Assembly (NCBI RefSeq): GCF_001531445.1
Contig: NZ_LQYA01000203.1
Location: 34,509-98,508 of the forward strand
Source: Sporosarcina koreensis
GTDB taxonomy: Bacteria; Bacillota; Bacilli; Bacillales_A; Planococcaceae
Length of the DNA: 64,000 nucleotides
Direction: 5' to 3'
Shown: positions 1 through 9,117 of the stretch, piece after piece
Layout of the letters: each line of letters begins with the position of its first letter
Numbering within the stretch: position 1 is the stretch's first letter
The notes under the pieces: generated by a model
Told to the model about the DNA's origin: nothing
The model's database searches: none
The model's input: only the letters and a program-made list of their open reading frames with translations
Position numbers and translations under genes: made by a program

Positions 1-690
1 TTTTTTAAGAAATTCCACGAAATGCAAAGTGAGGGCAAGAAAATCGTCATCGTCCATGGCGGTGGGCCTTCCATCAATGCAGCGTTACGAAAAAATGCCA
101 TTGAGTCGAACATCGACAATGGCATCCGGGTCACTTGCGAAAAGTCCATCGGCATTGTAAAGGATGTGCTGATCAGCGAAGTGAATCTATCACTCGTACA
201 TCAGTTGAATCGTGCAGGCATCGATGCTATTGGACTGAGCGGATTCGACGGCAAGCTATTGACGTGTACATTGCTGGATGAAGACCGATATGGATTCGTC
301 GGTGACATACAGCATGTGAATGATAGTCTGCTTGAGAAGTTACTAGCCGCCGGAATCGTCCCTGTCGTTTCTTGTATTGGAGCAACGGATTGCGGCAAGC
401 CGCTCAATATAAATGCCGATACAGTCGCTAGCAAAGTAGCCCTTGCGATTCAAGCGGAAAGCCTTCTGTTTGTGACAGATACACCGGGAATCAAAATCAG
501 AAATGAAATTCAAACAGCTGTCTCCCCAGTTGATATAGGATATTGGATAGCAACAGGGGATATATATGGCGGAATGATACCGAAAGTGCATGCCGCTATT
601 GACTGCTTGGAAGCCGGCGTGCCGTCCGTCCAAATTGCTGATCAGCATTTAGGAGGAACAACAATCGGATTTGAGGAGGTATTCAGTTGA
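1..690 (+). CDS. argB: Acetylglutamate kinase, 5' end outside window
   Basis: Second step of arginine synthesis: phosphorylates N-acetyl-L-glutamate with ATP in the cytoplasm. The reading frame is open from base 1, so the true start lies upstream and the ATG at 22 is internal. The N-terminal amino acid kinase motif HGGGPSIN is visible at the left edge, followed by the GLSGFDG region and the C-terminal NINADTVAS segment that binds nucleotide. The stop TGA overlaps the TTG start of argD, so the two genes are translationally coupled. About 230 residues are in view against roughly 255 in the family. Family assignment is firm. Confidence 0.95.
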   Translation, partial: FFKKFHEMQSEGKKIVIVHGGGPSINAALRKNAIESNIDNGIRVTCEKSIGIVKDVLISEVNLSLVHQLNRAGIDAIGLSGFDGKLLTCTLLDEDRYGFVGDIQHVNDSLLEKLLAAGIVPVVSCIGATDCGKPLNINADTVASKVALAIQAESLLFVTDTPGIKIRNEIQTAVSPVDIGYWIATGDIYGGMIPKVHAAIDCLEAGVPSVQIADQHLGGTTIGFEEVFS

Positions 691-1832
691 GTGCTTTATT
701 CAACAATTATGCACGGCGTCCTGTGCATCTCGTAAAAGGCGAGGGGACGGTCGTGGAAGATGCGGACGGTAAGACGTACCTCGATTTCACAAGCGGCATT
801 GCTGTCGTCAGCCTCGGTCATGCGCATCCCGCAATCGTCAAGGCGATACAGATACAAAGCGAAAAGCTTTGGCATGTATCGAATTTATTTAAGAGTCCGG
901 GGCAGGAAAAGCTCGCCGCCTCTCTACTAAAAGACACGCACTTTTCCCATGGTTTCTTCTGCAATAGCGGAGCAGAAGCGAATGAAGCGGCGATCAAGCT
1001 CGCGAGAAAGCATACGGGCAAATCGACCATCATTACGTTCTACCAATCATTCCATGGCCGTACATTCGGGGCGATGTCAGCGACGGGTCAAGAGAAGATC
1101 AAGCAAGGATTCGGTCCGATGCTTGAAACGTTCAAGACGGTGCCATTCAATGATTCTGCAAAATTGGAAGCCGCTATCGACGACGACGTGGCCGCCATTA
1201 TGCTGGAAGTAATTCAAGGAGAAGGGGGCATCCACACCGTTGCACCCGAATTTGCTTCGGTCATTACAGACATTTGCCAGTCGAAAGGGATTCTATGCAT
1301 TGTCGATGAAGTGCAGACGGGTATCGGACGGACCGGCACCCGTTATGCATACGAGCATGCGGAGGTAAAACCGGATATTCTAACACTGGCAAAAGGATTG
1401 GGAGGGGGCTTCCCGATTGGAGCGATGCTCGGAACGGCCGATCTATTCGATGCATTCGGACCTGGGAGCCACGGCACTACATTCGGCGGTAACCCGCTCG
1501 CTGTGGCGGTTGCGCAAACTGTCGTAGACCATGTTTTTGAGGAAGGGTTCTTGAAGGAGGTCAGCGGCAAATCCGATGCTTTGTTTAGGAAGTTGAAGGA
1601 GAACCTGCCGACTGAACGATTTGAAGTGCGCGGGCAAGGATTGCTCATCGGCATTGATTGCAAGGAAGACGTCGCACCTTTCATCCGCCAGGCGGAAGAA
1701 GGGGGGCTGCTCATCGTACAAGCGGGTTCCAACGTGATCCGTTTGCTGCCGCCGTTAACTGTGACTGAGCAGGAAATTGATCAGGCGGTTGATATCCTGA
1801 CATCGATTTTGCTTGTACCGACGACTGTATAA
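687..1832 (+). CDS. argD: Acetylornithine aminotransferase
   Basis: PLP-dependent class III aminotransferase converting N-acetylglutamate semialdehyde to N-acetylornithine in arginine synthesis. The TTG start at 687 overlaps the argB stop and sits 6 bases behind a GAGGAGGT ribosome site at 673-680. Visible motifs are the early GTYLDFTSG-like segment, CNSGAEANEAAIKLAR, the cofactor aspartate in VDEVQTG and the Schiff-base lysine in LAKGLGGGFPIGA. The length of 381 residues is normal. A strong terminator follows directly, marking the operon end. Arginine made here is the substrate of SpeA encoded further along the window. Confidence 0.96.
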   Translation: MSALFNNYARRPVHLVKGEGTVVEDADGKTYLDFTSGIAVVSLGHAHPAIVKAIQIQSEKLWHVSNLFKSPGQEKLAASLLKDTHFSHGFFCNSGAEANEAAIKLARKHTGKSTIITFYQSFHGRTFGAMSATGQEKIKQGFGPMLETFKTVPFNDSAKLEAAIDDDVAAIMLEVIQGEGGIHTVAPEFASVITDICQSKGILCIVDEVQTGIGRTGTRYAYEHAEVKPDILTLAKGLGGGFPIGAMLGTADLFDAFGPGSHGTTFGGNPLAVAVAQTVVDHVFEEGFLKEVSGKSDALFRKLKENLPTERFEVRGQGLLIGIDCKEDVAPFIRQAEEGGLLIVQAGSNVIRLLPPLTVTEQEIDQAVDILTSILLVPTTV

Positions 1833-1840
1833 TCTAAACA

Positions 1841-1876
1841 AAACGGATCTCACAGAACTAGGGAGATCCGTTTTTT
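1841..1876 (+). terminator. Intrinsic terminator of the arg operon
   Basis: An 11-base perfect stem (AAACGGATCTC at 1841-1851, GAGATCCGTTT at 1863-1873) with an 11-base loop runs into six T at 1871-1876, 9 bases after the argD stop. Confidence 0.9.
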
Positions 1877-1925
1877 CAATGATTGTTTCTTAAACTTCGA
1901 ATGAGTAAATAGTCCCGAAAAGAGC

Positions 1926-2030
1926 ATAACTAGTCTCAACTCGTCAAGATTACGCCAAAACTGCCTCGAACTCGCGCGTAACTCTCCTAGATTGCGCCAA
2001 AACGCCACCAAACTCTCGCAAAACTGTCCG
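1926..2030. repeat. Degenerate 21-bp tandem array 1
   Basis: Five degenerate units of 21 bp between the argD terminator and the MFS gene. Units begin at 1926, 1947, 1968, 1989 and 2010; the shared core is AACTC-like then CGC and AAAACT then a CTCC or TGCC block. The minus strand is open across it but without a start context, and units differ too much to be a recent expansion. Period matches the arrays at 18563, 29206 and 62031, whose sequence is different. Confidence 0.6.
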
Positions 2031-2106
2031 ACCACATCACATCTTTAGAAAGAATGCCTACTATGATATGCTCATATAGCATTTATCACGAAAGGGAGAC
2101 GACCAG

Positions 2107-3333
2107 ATGAAGCTAAAGGAAACAGATAGGTCCACAAAGAAACTCAACTTCGAGAAAAAAACTTGGTTATTGATTATCGGCATCATTTTTATCGCATCAA
2201 CACTGCGTTCCCCTTTAACTTCAGTGGGACCGATTATCGGTCCTATACGGGATGGGCTGGGAATGTCGAATGTGCTGGCGGGCTTCTTGACGACAATTCC
2301 TCTTTTGGCATTCGCCTTTATATCACCGTTTGCTCCTAAGCTCTCAAAAAGATTCGGCATGGAACTGACTCTATTCCTATCTCTATGTTTATTGACGGTC
2401 GGTATTTTAATCCGCTCAGCTGGTTCCATTTTCTTTTTGGTCGCTGGCACTTTCCTTATCGGTGTCGCCATCGCATTCGGAAATGTTTTATTGCCAGCCT
2501 TGTTGAAACTGAGCTTTCCATTACATATCGGATTAATGACAGGAATCTACTCGGTCGCTATGAACATTTCAGCGACGACTGCTTCGGGAATTAGCGCACC
2601 GATTGTGATCAATACAGAATTCGGTTGGCAAGGCGCGTTAGGGATTTGGGCTGCCTTATCCATGCTGGCGTTGTTATTATGGTTGCCGCAGCTGAAAAAC
2701 AATGTATCCTTGCAACCGCAATTGGAAAAATCATTGGGGGATAAATCCGTTTCCTTATTGCGTTCGCCAATTGCTTGGGCGGTTACGTTTTTCATGGGCT
2801 TGCAGTCTTTGCTATTTTACTGTACAGCTGCATGGCTGCCCGAAATACTCGTATCTGATGGAATGACAGCCGAGAAAGCCGGCTGGATGTTTTCCCTTTT
2901 ACAATTATCGCAATTACCGATGACGTTCATCATTCCGATACTAGCAGGCAGATTGAAAGATCAGCGAATAATCGTTATCGGAATAGCGGCATTGTACTTG
3001 ATCGGCTATGGTGGAGTTCTTGCCGGAGGAACATCGTGGATTCCGTTATGGATGATTTTAATCGGCATTGCCGGCGGCGCCTCCTTTGGATTGGCTATGA
3101 TGTTTTTCACACTACGAACGGTGACACATACAGAAGCCGCGGAATTATCAGGCATGGCCCAATCGTCAGGCTATCTACTAGCAGCTGTCGGACCTGTGCT
3201 GTTTGGATTTCTTCATGACATCACGGATTCATGGAAAAGTCCGTTGTTGATATTTATGATAGGTTCACTGCTCTTCCTGATTTGTGGATTGAAGGCAGGG
3301 CGAGATGAAAAAGTTGTTCTGTTAAAAAATTAA
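2107..3333 (+). CDS. MFS transporter, CynX/NimT-like
   Basis: Twelve-helix major facilitator permease of 408 residues in the cytoplasmic membrane. The N-terminus carries a short basic cytoplasmic tail, then a first helix ending in the ASTLRSPLTSVGP motif typical of the CynX/NimT branch (cyanate and 2-nitroimidazole permease homologues, YycB in Bacillus). A central hydrophilic loop near residues 200-215 divides two six-helix halves. The start is ATG at 2107 behind GAAAGGGAG. The gene stands alone between the arg terminator and a secreted protein gene. The substrate cannot be read from the sequence. Confidence 0.85.
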   Translation: MKLKETDRSTKKLNFEKKTWLLIIGIIFIASTLRSPLTSVGPIIGPIRDGLGMSNVLAGFLTTIPLLAFAFISPFAPKLSKRFGMELTLFLSLCLLTVGILIRSAGSIFFLVAGTFLIGVAIAFGNVLLPALLKLSFPLHIGLMTGIYSVAMNISATTASGISAPIVINTEFGWQGALGIWAALSMLALLLWLPQLKNNVSLQPQLEKSLGDKSVSLLRSPIAWAVTFFMGLQSLLFYCTAAWLPEILVSDGMTAEKAGWMFSLLQLSQLPMTFIIPILAGRLKDQRIIVIGIAALYLIGYGGVLAGGTSWIPLWMILIGIAGGASFGLAMMFFTLRTVTHTEAAELSGMAQSSGYLLAAVGPVLFGFLHDITDSWKSPLLIFMIGSLLFLICGLKAGRDEKVVLLKN

Positions 3334-3396
3334 TGTAACTTTTACCAATGTGCTCCGTCTAATTCATTGAATACCTGTAAGAAGGAGAGAGAGAAA

Positions 3397-4368
3397 ATGA
3401 AAAAAATTGGAGCAGTAGCACTAACCGCATTATTGGCAGGAAGCGCGTGGACACCTTTTGCAGTTCAGGCAAATGAGGACGTGATTCAGATGGAAAGTGA
3501 AGAGGTCAAGGATGCTTCGGATTTCATGCGAGCGACTGGCGTTATTACTAACATCGAAAACAGGGATAACGATCTGATGGTAACTGTCGAAAATGAAGAA
3601 GGGCTCATCACGATTTTCCGTATCCAAGACAAGACGCTTCTATTCAATAGCGGTACTACAGAAGAAATTCAACCGGCCGACTTGAAAAAGGATATGAAAG
3701 TGGAAGCATATTACGATAAAAACAAGCCAATGATCTTGATTTATCCAGCACAAATTACACCGGAACTATTCTTCGTCATCGATGAAGAAAAACCGGGCAG
3801 CGTCAAAGTCGGTAAGTTCGATGAAGATTTCCTCAGCTTGGACAAGGAATTGAAATTGAACATTGGAGAAGAAACGACAATCGTTAACCAACAAGGAGAA
3901 AAAATTAACAAGGGCGATTTATCAGGTAAGGAATTGGCAGTGTTTTATTCGATTACAACAAGAAGTCTGCCTCCACAAACACCTCCAGATAAAATCGTCG
4001 CGCTTGATCCATTGACAGATGAGGGTACAAACGAGGAGGAGGGTGAGGAAACTCCAGAAATCCCAGAAACTCAGGACATTCCGAATTCCGTTGTGAAGAT
4101 GATCGCAAACGACCATTACATGAAAGATGGCGTCAAGATGATTCCTTTACGCAAAGTAGCGGAAGAACTCGGCTATACTGTAGTATCTCAACCAAAAGTG
4201 AACGGAGCTATTCTGACAAAGGAAAATCGCTCATTCACAATTACGCGTGGCGAATTGACGTACGGTTTCAATAAGAGCTTACAGAAGTTTGAAGCAGCTC
4301 CGGAATTACATGAATGGAACAAAACCTATGTATCCGAAGACTTCCTAAAAGCATTGCTTGGTGAATAA
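3397..4368 (+). CDS. Secreted stalk-domain (Cu amine oxidase N-like) protein
   Basis: Exported protein of 323 residues. The start chosen is ATG at 3397, 6-10 bases after GAAGGAGAG; it gives a classical signal peptide (MKKIGAVALTALLAGSAW, cleavage near AVQA-NED). The TTG at 3367 would add ten residues before the signal and has no ribosome site. The middle is beta-rich and acidic with an E/T-rich linker around residue 220. The last 90 residues resemble the copper amine oxidase N-terminal 'stalk' domain, which is common as a wall or surface module in Bacillales. Role unknown. Confidence 0.75.
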   Translation: MKKIGAVALTALLAGSAWTPFAVQANEDVIQMESEEVKDASDFMRATGVITNIENRDNDLMVTVENEEGLITIFRIQDKTLLFNSGTTEEIQPADLKKDMKVEAYYDKNKPMILIYPAQITPELFFVIDEEKPGSVKVGKFDEDFLSLDKELKLNIGEETTIVNQQGEKINKGDLSGKELAVFYSITTRSLPPQTPPDKIVALDPLTDEGTNEEEGEETPEIPETQDIPNSVVKMIANDHYMKDGVKMIPLRKVAEELGYTVVSQPKVNGAILTKENRSFTITRGELTYGFNKSLQKFEAAPELHEWNKTYVSEDFLKALLGE

Positions 4369-4383
4369 TAAGTAAATGAATCG

Positions 4384-4433
4384 AAGTCTGAAACGATGGG
4401 ACCGTCTTGACGGACGGCGTTTCAGACTTTTTT
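4384..4433 (+). terminator. Intrinsic terminator after stalk-domain gene
   Basis: Twelve-base perfect stem AAGTCTGAAACG (4384-4395) with CGTTTCAGACTT (4418-4429), with a smaller GACCGTC/GACGGAC-type pairing in the loop, followed by TTTTTT. Confidence 0.9.
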
Positions 4434-4508
4434 CTATGAGCTAAATAGCGAACAATCACCAATTACTTCCCATACACTATACAAAGGATGCCAAGGGTGT
4501 GGTGACGA

Positions 4509-4805
4509 ATGAACGATCAATTTCAGCAAGGGGCAAACAAAGCGTATTCCATTAGCGATCTGTTAAAAGGGAAAGATCTTGAAATTGTAGCGGCCTCCCT
4601 TCTGCTAGTAGGAAAACTGAAAGTGGAATCTGTCCAGTTGTTCAGAGGCCAGCCTGTCGTAGCAGTCACATTGCTTGGCCAATTCAAATCGGCTTCTAAT
4701 GATAATGAAAAAGGAAATGTGATGGCGGAATTTCTAGAACAGAATGGCGATATAACTTTAGATGAAGTGTTTGAAGGGATACGTAGACAAATGTATAAGA
4801 AATAG
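4509..4805 (+). CDS. Hypothetical protein, 98 residues
   Basis: Unrecognised soluble protein. The ATG at 4509 follows an AAGGGTG stretch. Residues 15-65 alternate helix-like and beta-like segments (KGKDLEIVAASLLLVGKLKVES then QPVVAVTLLG); no cysteine, no signal peptide and no membrane segment. A short membrane-protein gene with its own AGGAGGAG site follows 12 bases after the stop, then a terminator, so the two form a small operon. The frame is supported by the flanking terminators and spacing; function is unknown. Confidence 0.6.
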   Translation: MNDQFQQGANKAYSISDLLKGKDLEIVAASLLLVGKLKVESVQLFRGQPVVAVTLLGQFKSASNDNEKGNVMAEFLEQNGDITLDEVFEGIRRQMYKK

Positions 4806-4817
4806 GAGGAGAAGAGG

Positions 4818-4940
4818 TTGTTCGGCAACACAGAATTTGACGCGGGGAAATTCATTAATATAGTATTGCTGCTCGTCTTTTTGCTACTTCTCATTTTCGG
4901 ATCGACAAAACTGGATGAACTTATATCAGATGTACCGTGA
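4818..4940 (+). CDS. Small single-pass membrane protein, 40 residues
   Basis: Short gene with a TTG start at 4818, placed 5-9 bases after the strong AGGAGGAGAAG site at 4805-4815. The product is an acidic N-terminus (NTEFDAGKF), one hydrophobic helix of about 16 residues (NIVLLLVFLLLLIFG) and a short polar tail. A terminator starts 2 bases after the stop. It resembles in style the small membrane proteins found in sporulating Bacillales, but no family is recognised. Support comes from the ribosome site, hydrophobic pattern and terminator. Confidence 0.6.
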   Translation: MFGNTEFDAGKFINIVLLLVFLLLLIFGSTKLDELISDVP

Positions 4941-4941
4941 A

Positions 4942-4973
4942 AAACTGCCCAGTCCAAAATGGCAGTTTATTTT
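4942..4973 (+). terminator. Intrinsic terminator
   Basis: Stem AAACTGCC (4942-4949) with GGCAGTTT (4961-4968), loop of 11 bases, then ATTTT. Confidence 0.8.
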
Positions 4974-4987
4974 CGATGGAATTTATG

Positions 4988-4999
4988 TTGCAAATGCAA
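4988..4999. promoter_or_regulatory. Palindrome upstream of marR-type gene
   Basis: TTGCA-AA-TGCAA lies 57 bases before the MarR-family start codon in an AT-rich stretch. MarR proteins bind short palindromes near their own promoters, so autoregulation is plausible; this is inference from position and symmetry only. Confidence 0.3.
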
Positions 5000-5055
5000 T
5001 AAAATTAAACTATGTTTGATCTATGCAAACAAAAATTTGTGCAAGGAGTAAACAT

Positions 5056-5508
5056 ATGAAGGAAATTCTGCGTGAAATTGGAATGATAGCAAGGGCCTTG
5101 GATTCTATTAGTAACCTCGAATTCAAAGAATATGAACTTACAAAAGGGCAGTATTTATATCTTGTGCGAATATATGAAAATCCAGGAATTATTCAAGAGA
5201 AGGTAGCTGAGATGATAAAAGTTGACAGAACAACAGCATCTCGTGCGATAAAAAAGCTTGAAAGCAATGGCTTTATAGAAAAGAAAGAGGATAAACTGAA
5301 CAAAAAAATAAAAAAGCTCTATCCTACGGAGAAAGGAAAAAACATTTATCCTATTATACTAAGAGAACATGATCATTCCAATGAAGTTGCGCTCAAAGGA
5401 TTTTCGCAAAAAGAGGAAGAAGATATTTATAATCTACTTCAAAGAATACGAATAAATATAGAAAAAGACTGGGAGTTTGTGAAAAAAGGAAACAAGAGAG
5501 AATATTGA
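5056..5508 (+). CDS. MarR-family transcriptional regulator
   Basis: Winged-helix regulator of 150 residues. The ATG at 5056 has GCAAGGAG 9 bases upstream and is preferred to the upstream in-frame ATG at 5023. The recognition helix region reads KVDRTTASRAIKKLESNGFIEKKED with the wing in the following KLNKKIKKLYPTEKGK, the standard MarR arrangement. It lies 24 bases before the paiA start and reads in the same direction as paiA and paiB, so it is likely to regulate them, and perhaps polyamine response, though no ligand can be inferred. Composition is AT-richer than the neighbouring spe operon. Confidence 0.85.
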   Translation: MKEILREIGMIARALDSISNLEFKEYELTKGQYLYLVRIYENPGIIQEKVAEMIKVDRTTASRAIKKLESNGFIEKKEDKLNKKIKKLYPTEKGKNIYPIILREHDHSNEVALKGFSQKEEEDIYNLLQRIRINIEKDWEFVKKGNKREY

Positions 5509-6051
<543 letters not shown>

Positions 6052-6070
6052 TTTTGGAAGGTGGATTGCT

Positions 6071-6754
6071 ATGTTTATTCCCAAGTATTTTAAGGTCTCT
6101 GATGTTGAAGAAGTTTGGGATTTCATTCAGGAAAACTCATTTGGCACCCTTGTCACGACAGAAAAGGGGAAACCGATTGCGACTCATTTGCCTTTGCAGT
6201 TACTAAAAGACGGAGAAGCTTTCTATATTACGGGGCATATGGCGTATGCAAATCCGCAATGGAAAACGTTTGAGGAAAATGAAAATGTGCTTGTGCTTTT
6301 TCAAGGGCCGCACGCTTATATCTCCTCCTCTTGGTATAACCATGAAAATGTCCCGACTTGGAATTACCAAGCGATTCATGTATATGGACGAGCTTCTGTG
6401 ATGAGTGAGGAAGAATTGGAAAAAGAGCTTGCCTTATTACTACGAAAATATGAGCGGCATAGAGAGAGTGCTGTTTTGTGGGAGACACTTTCTCCTCAAA
6501 CTAAAAATCAAATTAAAGGAATTGTTGGGTTTAGCATTAGGATACAAGAAATACAAGCCGCCTATAAACTTAGCCAAAATCGAAAGGAAGCAGACTATAA
6601 AAACATTATCGATAAGCTGAATGAGGAAGAGGATTTCAATTCTCATGAGATGGCGGAAGTGATGAAGAATAATAGAAGGTTCTGGAAATGTGTGGAAAAA
6701 AGCTGCCCCGTCCAACAGGGCAGCCTCCTTTTTATTAGGATAAGCGTTCTTTAA
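6071..6754 (+). CDS. paiB: PaiB, FMN-binding split-barrel regulator
   Basis: Member of the PaiB family (flavin-binding split-barrel fold), named for negative control of sporulation and protease genes in Bacillus. The family pattern is clear: MFIPKYFKV start, FGTLVT, ATHLPL, GHMAYANPQWK, VLVLFQGPHAYISSSWY and VPTWNYQAIHVYGRA. It ends with about 20 residues (from FWKCVEKS onward) that read through a terminator hairpin and into the 3' end of the convergent decarboxylase gene by 20 bases. Family members usually end near residue 205, so this tail may be a recently lost stop or an artefact. Confidence 0.85.
   Translation: MFIPKYFKVSDVEEVWDFIQENSFGTLVTTEKGKPIATHLPLQLLKDGEAFYITGHMAYANPQWKTFEENENVLVLFQGPHAYISSSWYNHENVPTWNYQAIHVYGRASVMSEEELEKELALLLRKYERHRESAVLWETLSPQTKNQIKGIVGFSIRIQEIQAAYKLSQNRKEADYKNIIDKLNEEEDFNSHEMAEVMKNNRRFWKCVEKSCPVQQGSLLFIRISVL
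6696..6733. terminator. Bidirectional terminator between paiB and spe operon
   Basis: GCTGCCC (6702-6708) pairs with GGGCAGC (6718-6724) around a 9-base loop. T-rich on the plus side (6729-6733) and, read on the minus strand, followed by TTTTTT, so it can stop transcription from both sides. It lies inside the 3' end of the paiB reading frame. Confidence 0.85.
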
Positions 6755-7877
6755 AGTCCTCGTAGCCGAATTCCTTGATCACTTTCGGACCATCTGCAAC
6801 TGTATTCAACACGATTGCAGGCAATTCCATGCCGTTGAACGTATTGTTTTTCACCATGGAGTAATGGGCCATATCACAGAAAACAAGCTTATCGCCAGCT
6901 GTCAGTGGCTGATCGAATGAATAGTCGCCAATGACATCACCCGCTAGGCATGTAGGTCCGCCAAAACGATATGTTATGGCTTTCTCATTAGGCATACCAG
7001 CACCGACGATTTCAGGTCGATACGGCATTTCCAAAACGTCAGGCATATGGCACGAAGCCGAAGTATCCAAAATGGCAATCGGCATCCCGTTATGCATCGT
7101 ATCAAGCACAGTCGTAACGAGGAAGCCGGTGTTCAGTGCAATTGCTTCGCCGGGTTCCAAATAGACGTCTAGTCCATACTTTTCTTTCATGAACAGGATG
7201 GATTCGATCAGTGTTTCAATATCATAATCGGGACGTGTAATATGATGGCCACCGCCGAAATTGATCCACTTCATGTCTTTCAAATACTTGCCAAACTTTT
7301 CGTCGACAACTTGTATGGTCCTTGCAAGGGTATCAGAGTTCTGCTCGCACATCGTATGGAAATGCAAGCCGCTTATTCCTTCCAGCTCATCTGGTTCGAA
7401 GTTCTCAAGCGTTACACCGAAACGTGAAAAGGTGAAGCACGGGTTATACATATCGACTTCAATCTCCGAGTACTCGGGATTGATCCGGATACCGCATTCA
7501 ATATGCTTCGGATAGTTTTTCACTTTGTCCCTGAAACGTCTCCATTGATCGAACGAGTTGAAGACGAGGTGATCGGAATACGAGAGGATTTCATCAAAAT
7601 CAGCTTCTGCATAAGCAGGGGAGTACGTGTGCACTTCTTTCCCCATTTCTTCAAATCCCAATTTCGCCTCCAATAAACCGCTTGAAGTCACCCCGTTCAA
7701 ATACTGTCCGATAAGTGGATAGACTGAAAACATCGAAAAACCTTTTTGGGCCAATAAAATTTTGCAACCAGTCCGGTCAATAACCGACTTCAGTAATTCC
7801 AAGTTTTTGATCAACAGCCCTTCATCGACGACATAGGAAGGGGAGGGGACTGCATGTGGATCAAAATTCAATTTCAT
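6735..7877 (-). CDS. nspC: Carboxynorspermidine/carboxyspermidine decarboxylase
   Basis: PLP-dependent alanine-racemase-fold decarboxylase (380 residues) that removes CO2 from carboxyspermidine or carboxynorspermidine to release the triamine. The cofactor lysine is K45 in LLAQKGFSMF. Other family marks are the FHTMCEQ segment, the WINFGGGHHITRPDYD glycine-rich phosphate loop, YLEPGEA, and CHMPDVLEMPYRP with GGPTCLAGD near the C-terminus. It is the last gene of the minus-strand operon, 16 bases after the partner dehydrogenase. Substrate choice (putrescine-, agmatine- or diaminopropane-derived) cannot be read from sequence; no diaminopropane genes are in view. Confidence 0.92.
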   Translation of the reverse strand: MKLNFDPHAVPSPSYVVDEGLLIKNLELLKSVIDRTGCKILLAQKGFSMFSVYPLIGQYLNGVTSSGLLEAKLGFEEMGKEVHTYSPAYAEADFDEILSYSDHLVFNSFDQWRRFRDKVKNYPKHIECGIRINPEYSEIEVDMYNPCFTFSRFGVTLENFEPDELEGISGLHFHTMCEQNSDTLARTIQVVDEKFGKYLKDMKWINFGGGHHITRPDYDIETLIESILFMKEKYGLDVYLEPGEAIALNTGFLVTTVLDTMHNGMPIAILDTSASCHMPDVLEMPYRPEIVGAGMPNEKAITYRFGGPTCLAGDVIGDYSFDQPLTAGDKLVFCDMAHYSMVKNNTFNGMELPAIVLNTVADGPKVIKEFGYEDFKERLS

Positions 7878-7893
7878 TTACTGCAACCTCCTA

Positions 7894-9093
7894 TCAATCG
7901 ATCAACTCTGGGTTGAAATCTTCCTGCCAAGGCAGACCGTATTCATTCAATGCTTCCATAAACGGATCTGGATTGAACTCTTCAACGTTATACACGCCAG
8001 GTTTTTTCCATTCGCCTTTCAGGAATAGCATCGCGCCGATCATCGCAGGCACGCCAGTCGTGTACGAAATCGCTTGGGAACCTACTTCGCGATAGCACTC
8101 TTGGTGATCGGATACATTATAGACATAATACTTTTTCTCTTCGCCGTCTTTTGTGCCTTGGAAAATACAACCGATATTCGTTTTTCCTTTTGTGCGCGGT
8201 CCGAGGGAAGCAGGGTCAGGAAGAACCGCTTTCAGGAATTGCAATGGAACGATTTCCTGTCCTTCGAAGTTGATCGGCTCAATTGAAGTCATGCCGACAT
8301 TTTCAAGCACTTTCAAATGCGTCAAGTATTTTTCCGAGAATGTCATCCAGAAACGGATTTTCTTGATGCCTTTAATGTTTTGTGCAAGTGACTCCAACTC
8401 TTCGTGATAGAGAAGATAAACATCTTTAGGACCGATTTCAGGTAGATCGTATACGCGTTTTTCGGAAAGTGGCGGAGTTTCGATGAACTCGCCGTTTTCC
8501 CAGTAGCGGCCGTTTGCCGTGATTTCACGGATGTTGATCTCCGGGTTGAAGTTCGTTGCGAATGGATAGCCGTGGTCACCAGCATTTGCATCCACAATAT
8601 CGATCGTATGGATTTCATCGAAATAATGCTTTTGTGCATACGCAGAGAAGACGCCAGTTACGCCTGGGTCGAAGCCGCAGCCTAGGATTGCAGTCAAGCC
8701 TGCTTGCTCGAACTTCTCGCGATACGCCCATTGCCATTTATATTCGAATTTCGCCGTGTCGAGAGGCTCATAGTTTGCTGTATCCAAATAGTGGACGCCT
8801 GTTGCAAGGCACGCATCCATAATCGTCAAGTCCTGGTACGGCAATGCAACGTTAATGACGATGTTCGGTTTGAAGCTGTTGATCAGTTCAACCAATTCAT
8901 CTACATTGTCCGCGTCGACTTGCGCCGTCTGGATTTTCGTTCGGCCGCCGTCGAGCTTTTCCTTCAATGCATCACATTTCGATTTTGTACGGCTGGCGAT
9001 GCAAATTTCTTCAAACACGTCAGGTACTTGTACACATTTATGCACAACTACACTTGCTACTCCACCTGCTCCAATGATTAACGCTTTACCCAA
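7894..9093 (-). CDS. Carboxynorspermidine/carboxyspermidine synthase (dehydrogenase)
   Basis: Saccharopine-dehydrogenase-fold enzyme (399 residues) that reductively condenses a diamine with aspartate beta-semialdehyde using NADPH. The Rossmann motif GAGGVASVVV is at the N-terminus. Family hallmarks include DTANYEP, AILGCGFDPGVTGVFSAYA, DANAGDHGYPFATNFNPEINIREI and the C-terminal TTGVPAMIGAMLF. It is followed 16 bases later by its decarboxylase partner and lies 24 bases after speB. The neighbouring speE and speD encode the other, S-adenosylmethionine-dependent route to the same product, which is unusual in one operon. Confidence 0.92.
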   Translation of the reverse strand: MGKALIIGAGGVASVVVHKCVQVPDVFEEICIASRTKSKCDALKEKLDGGRTKIQTAQVDADNVDELVELINSFKPNIVINVALPYQDLTIMDACLATGVHYLDTANYEPLDTAKFEYKWQWAYREKFEQAGLTAILGCGFDPGVTGVFSAYAQKHYFDEIHTIDIVDANAGDHGYPFATNFNPEINIREITANGRYWENGEFIETPPLSEKRVYDLPEIGPKDVYLLYHEELESLAQNIKGIKKIRFWMTFSEKYLTHLKVLENVGMTSIEPINFEGQEIVPLQFLKAVLPDPASLGPRTKGKTNIGCIFQGTKDGEEKKYYVYNVSDHQECYREVGSQAISYTTGVPAMIGAMLFLKGEWKKPGVYNVEEFNPDPFMEALNEYGLPWQEDFNPELID

Positions 9094-9117
9094 TCAAAAC
9101 ACCACCCAGTATGATTT

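Noticed and set aside
343..648. Antisense open frames such as the minus-strand frames in argB, spe genes and the S-layer gene
   Set aside because: They overlap well-supported genes and lack ribosome sites or recognisable domains.
1850..2035. Minus-strand 61-residue protein with FWRNL repeats
   Set aside because: Reads array 1 and the arg terminator, with no ribosome site.
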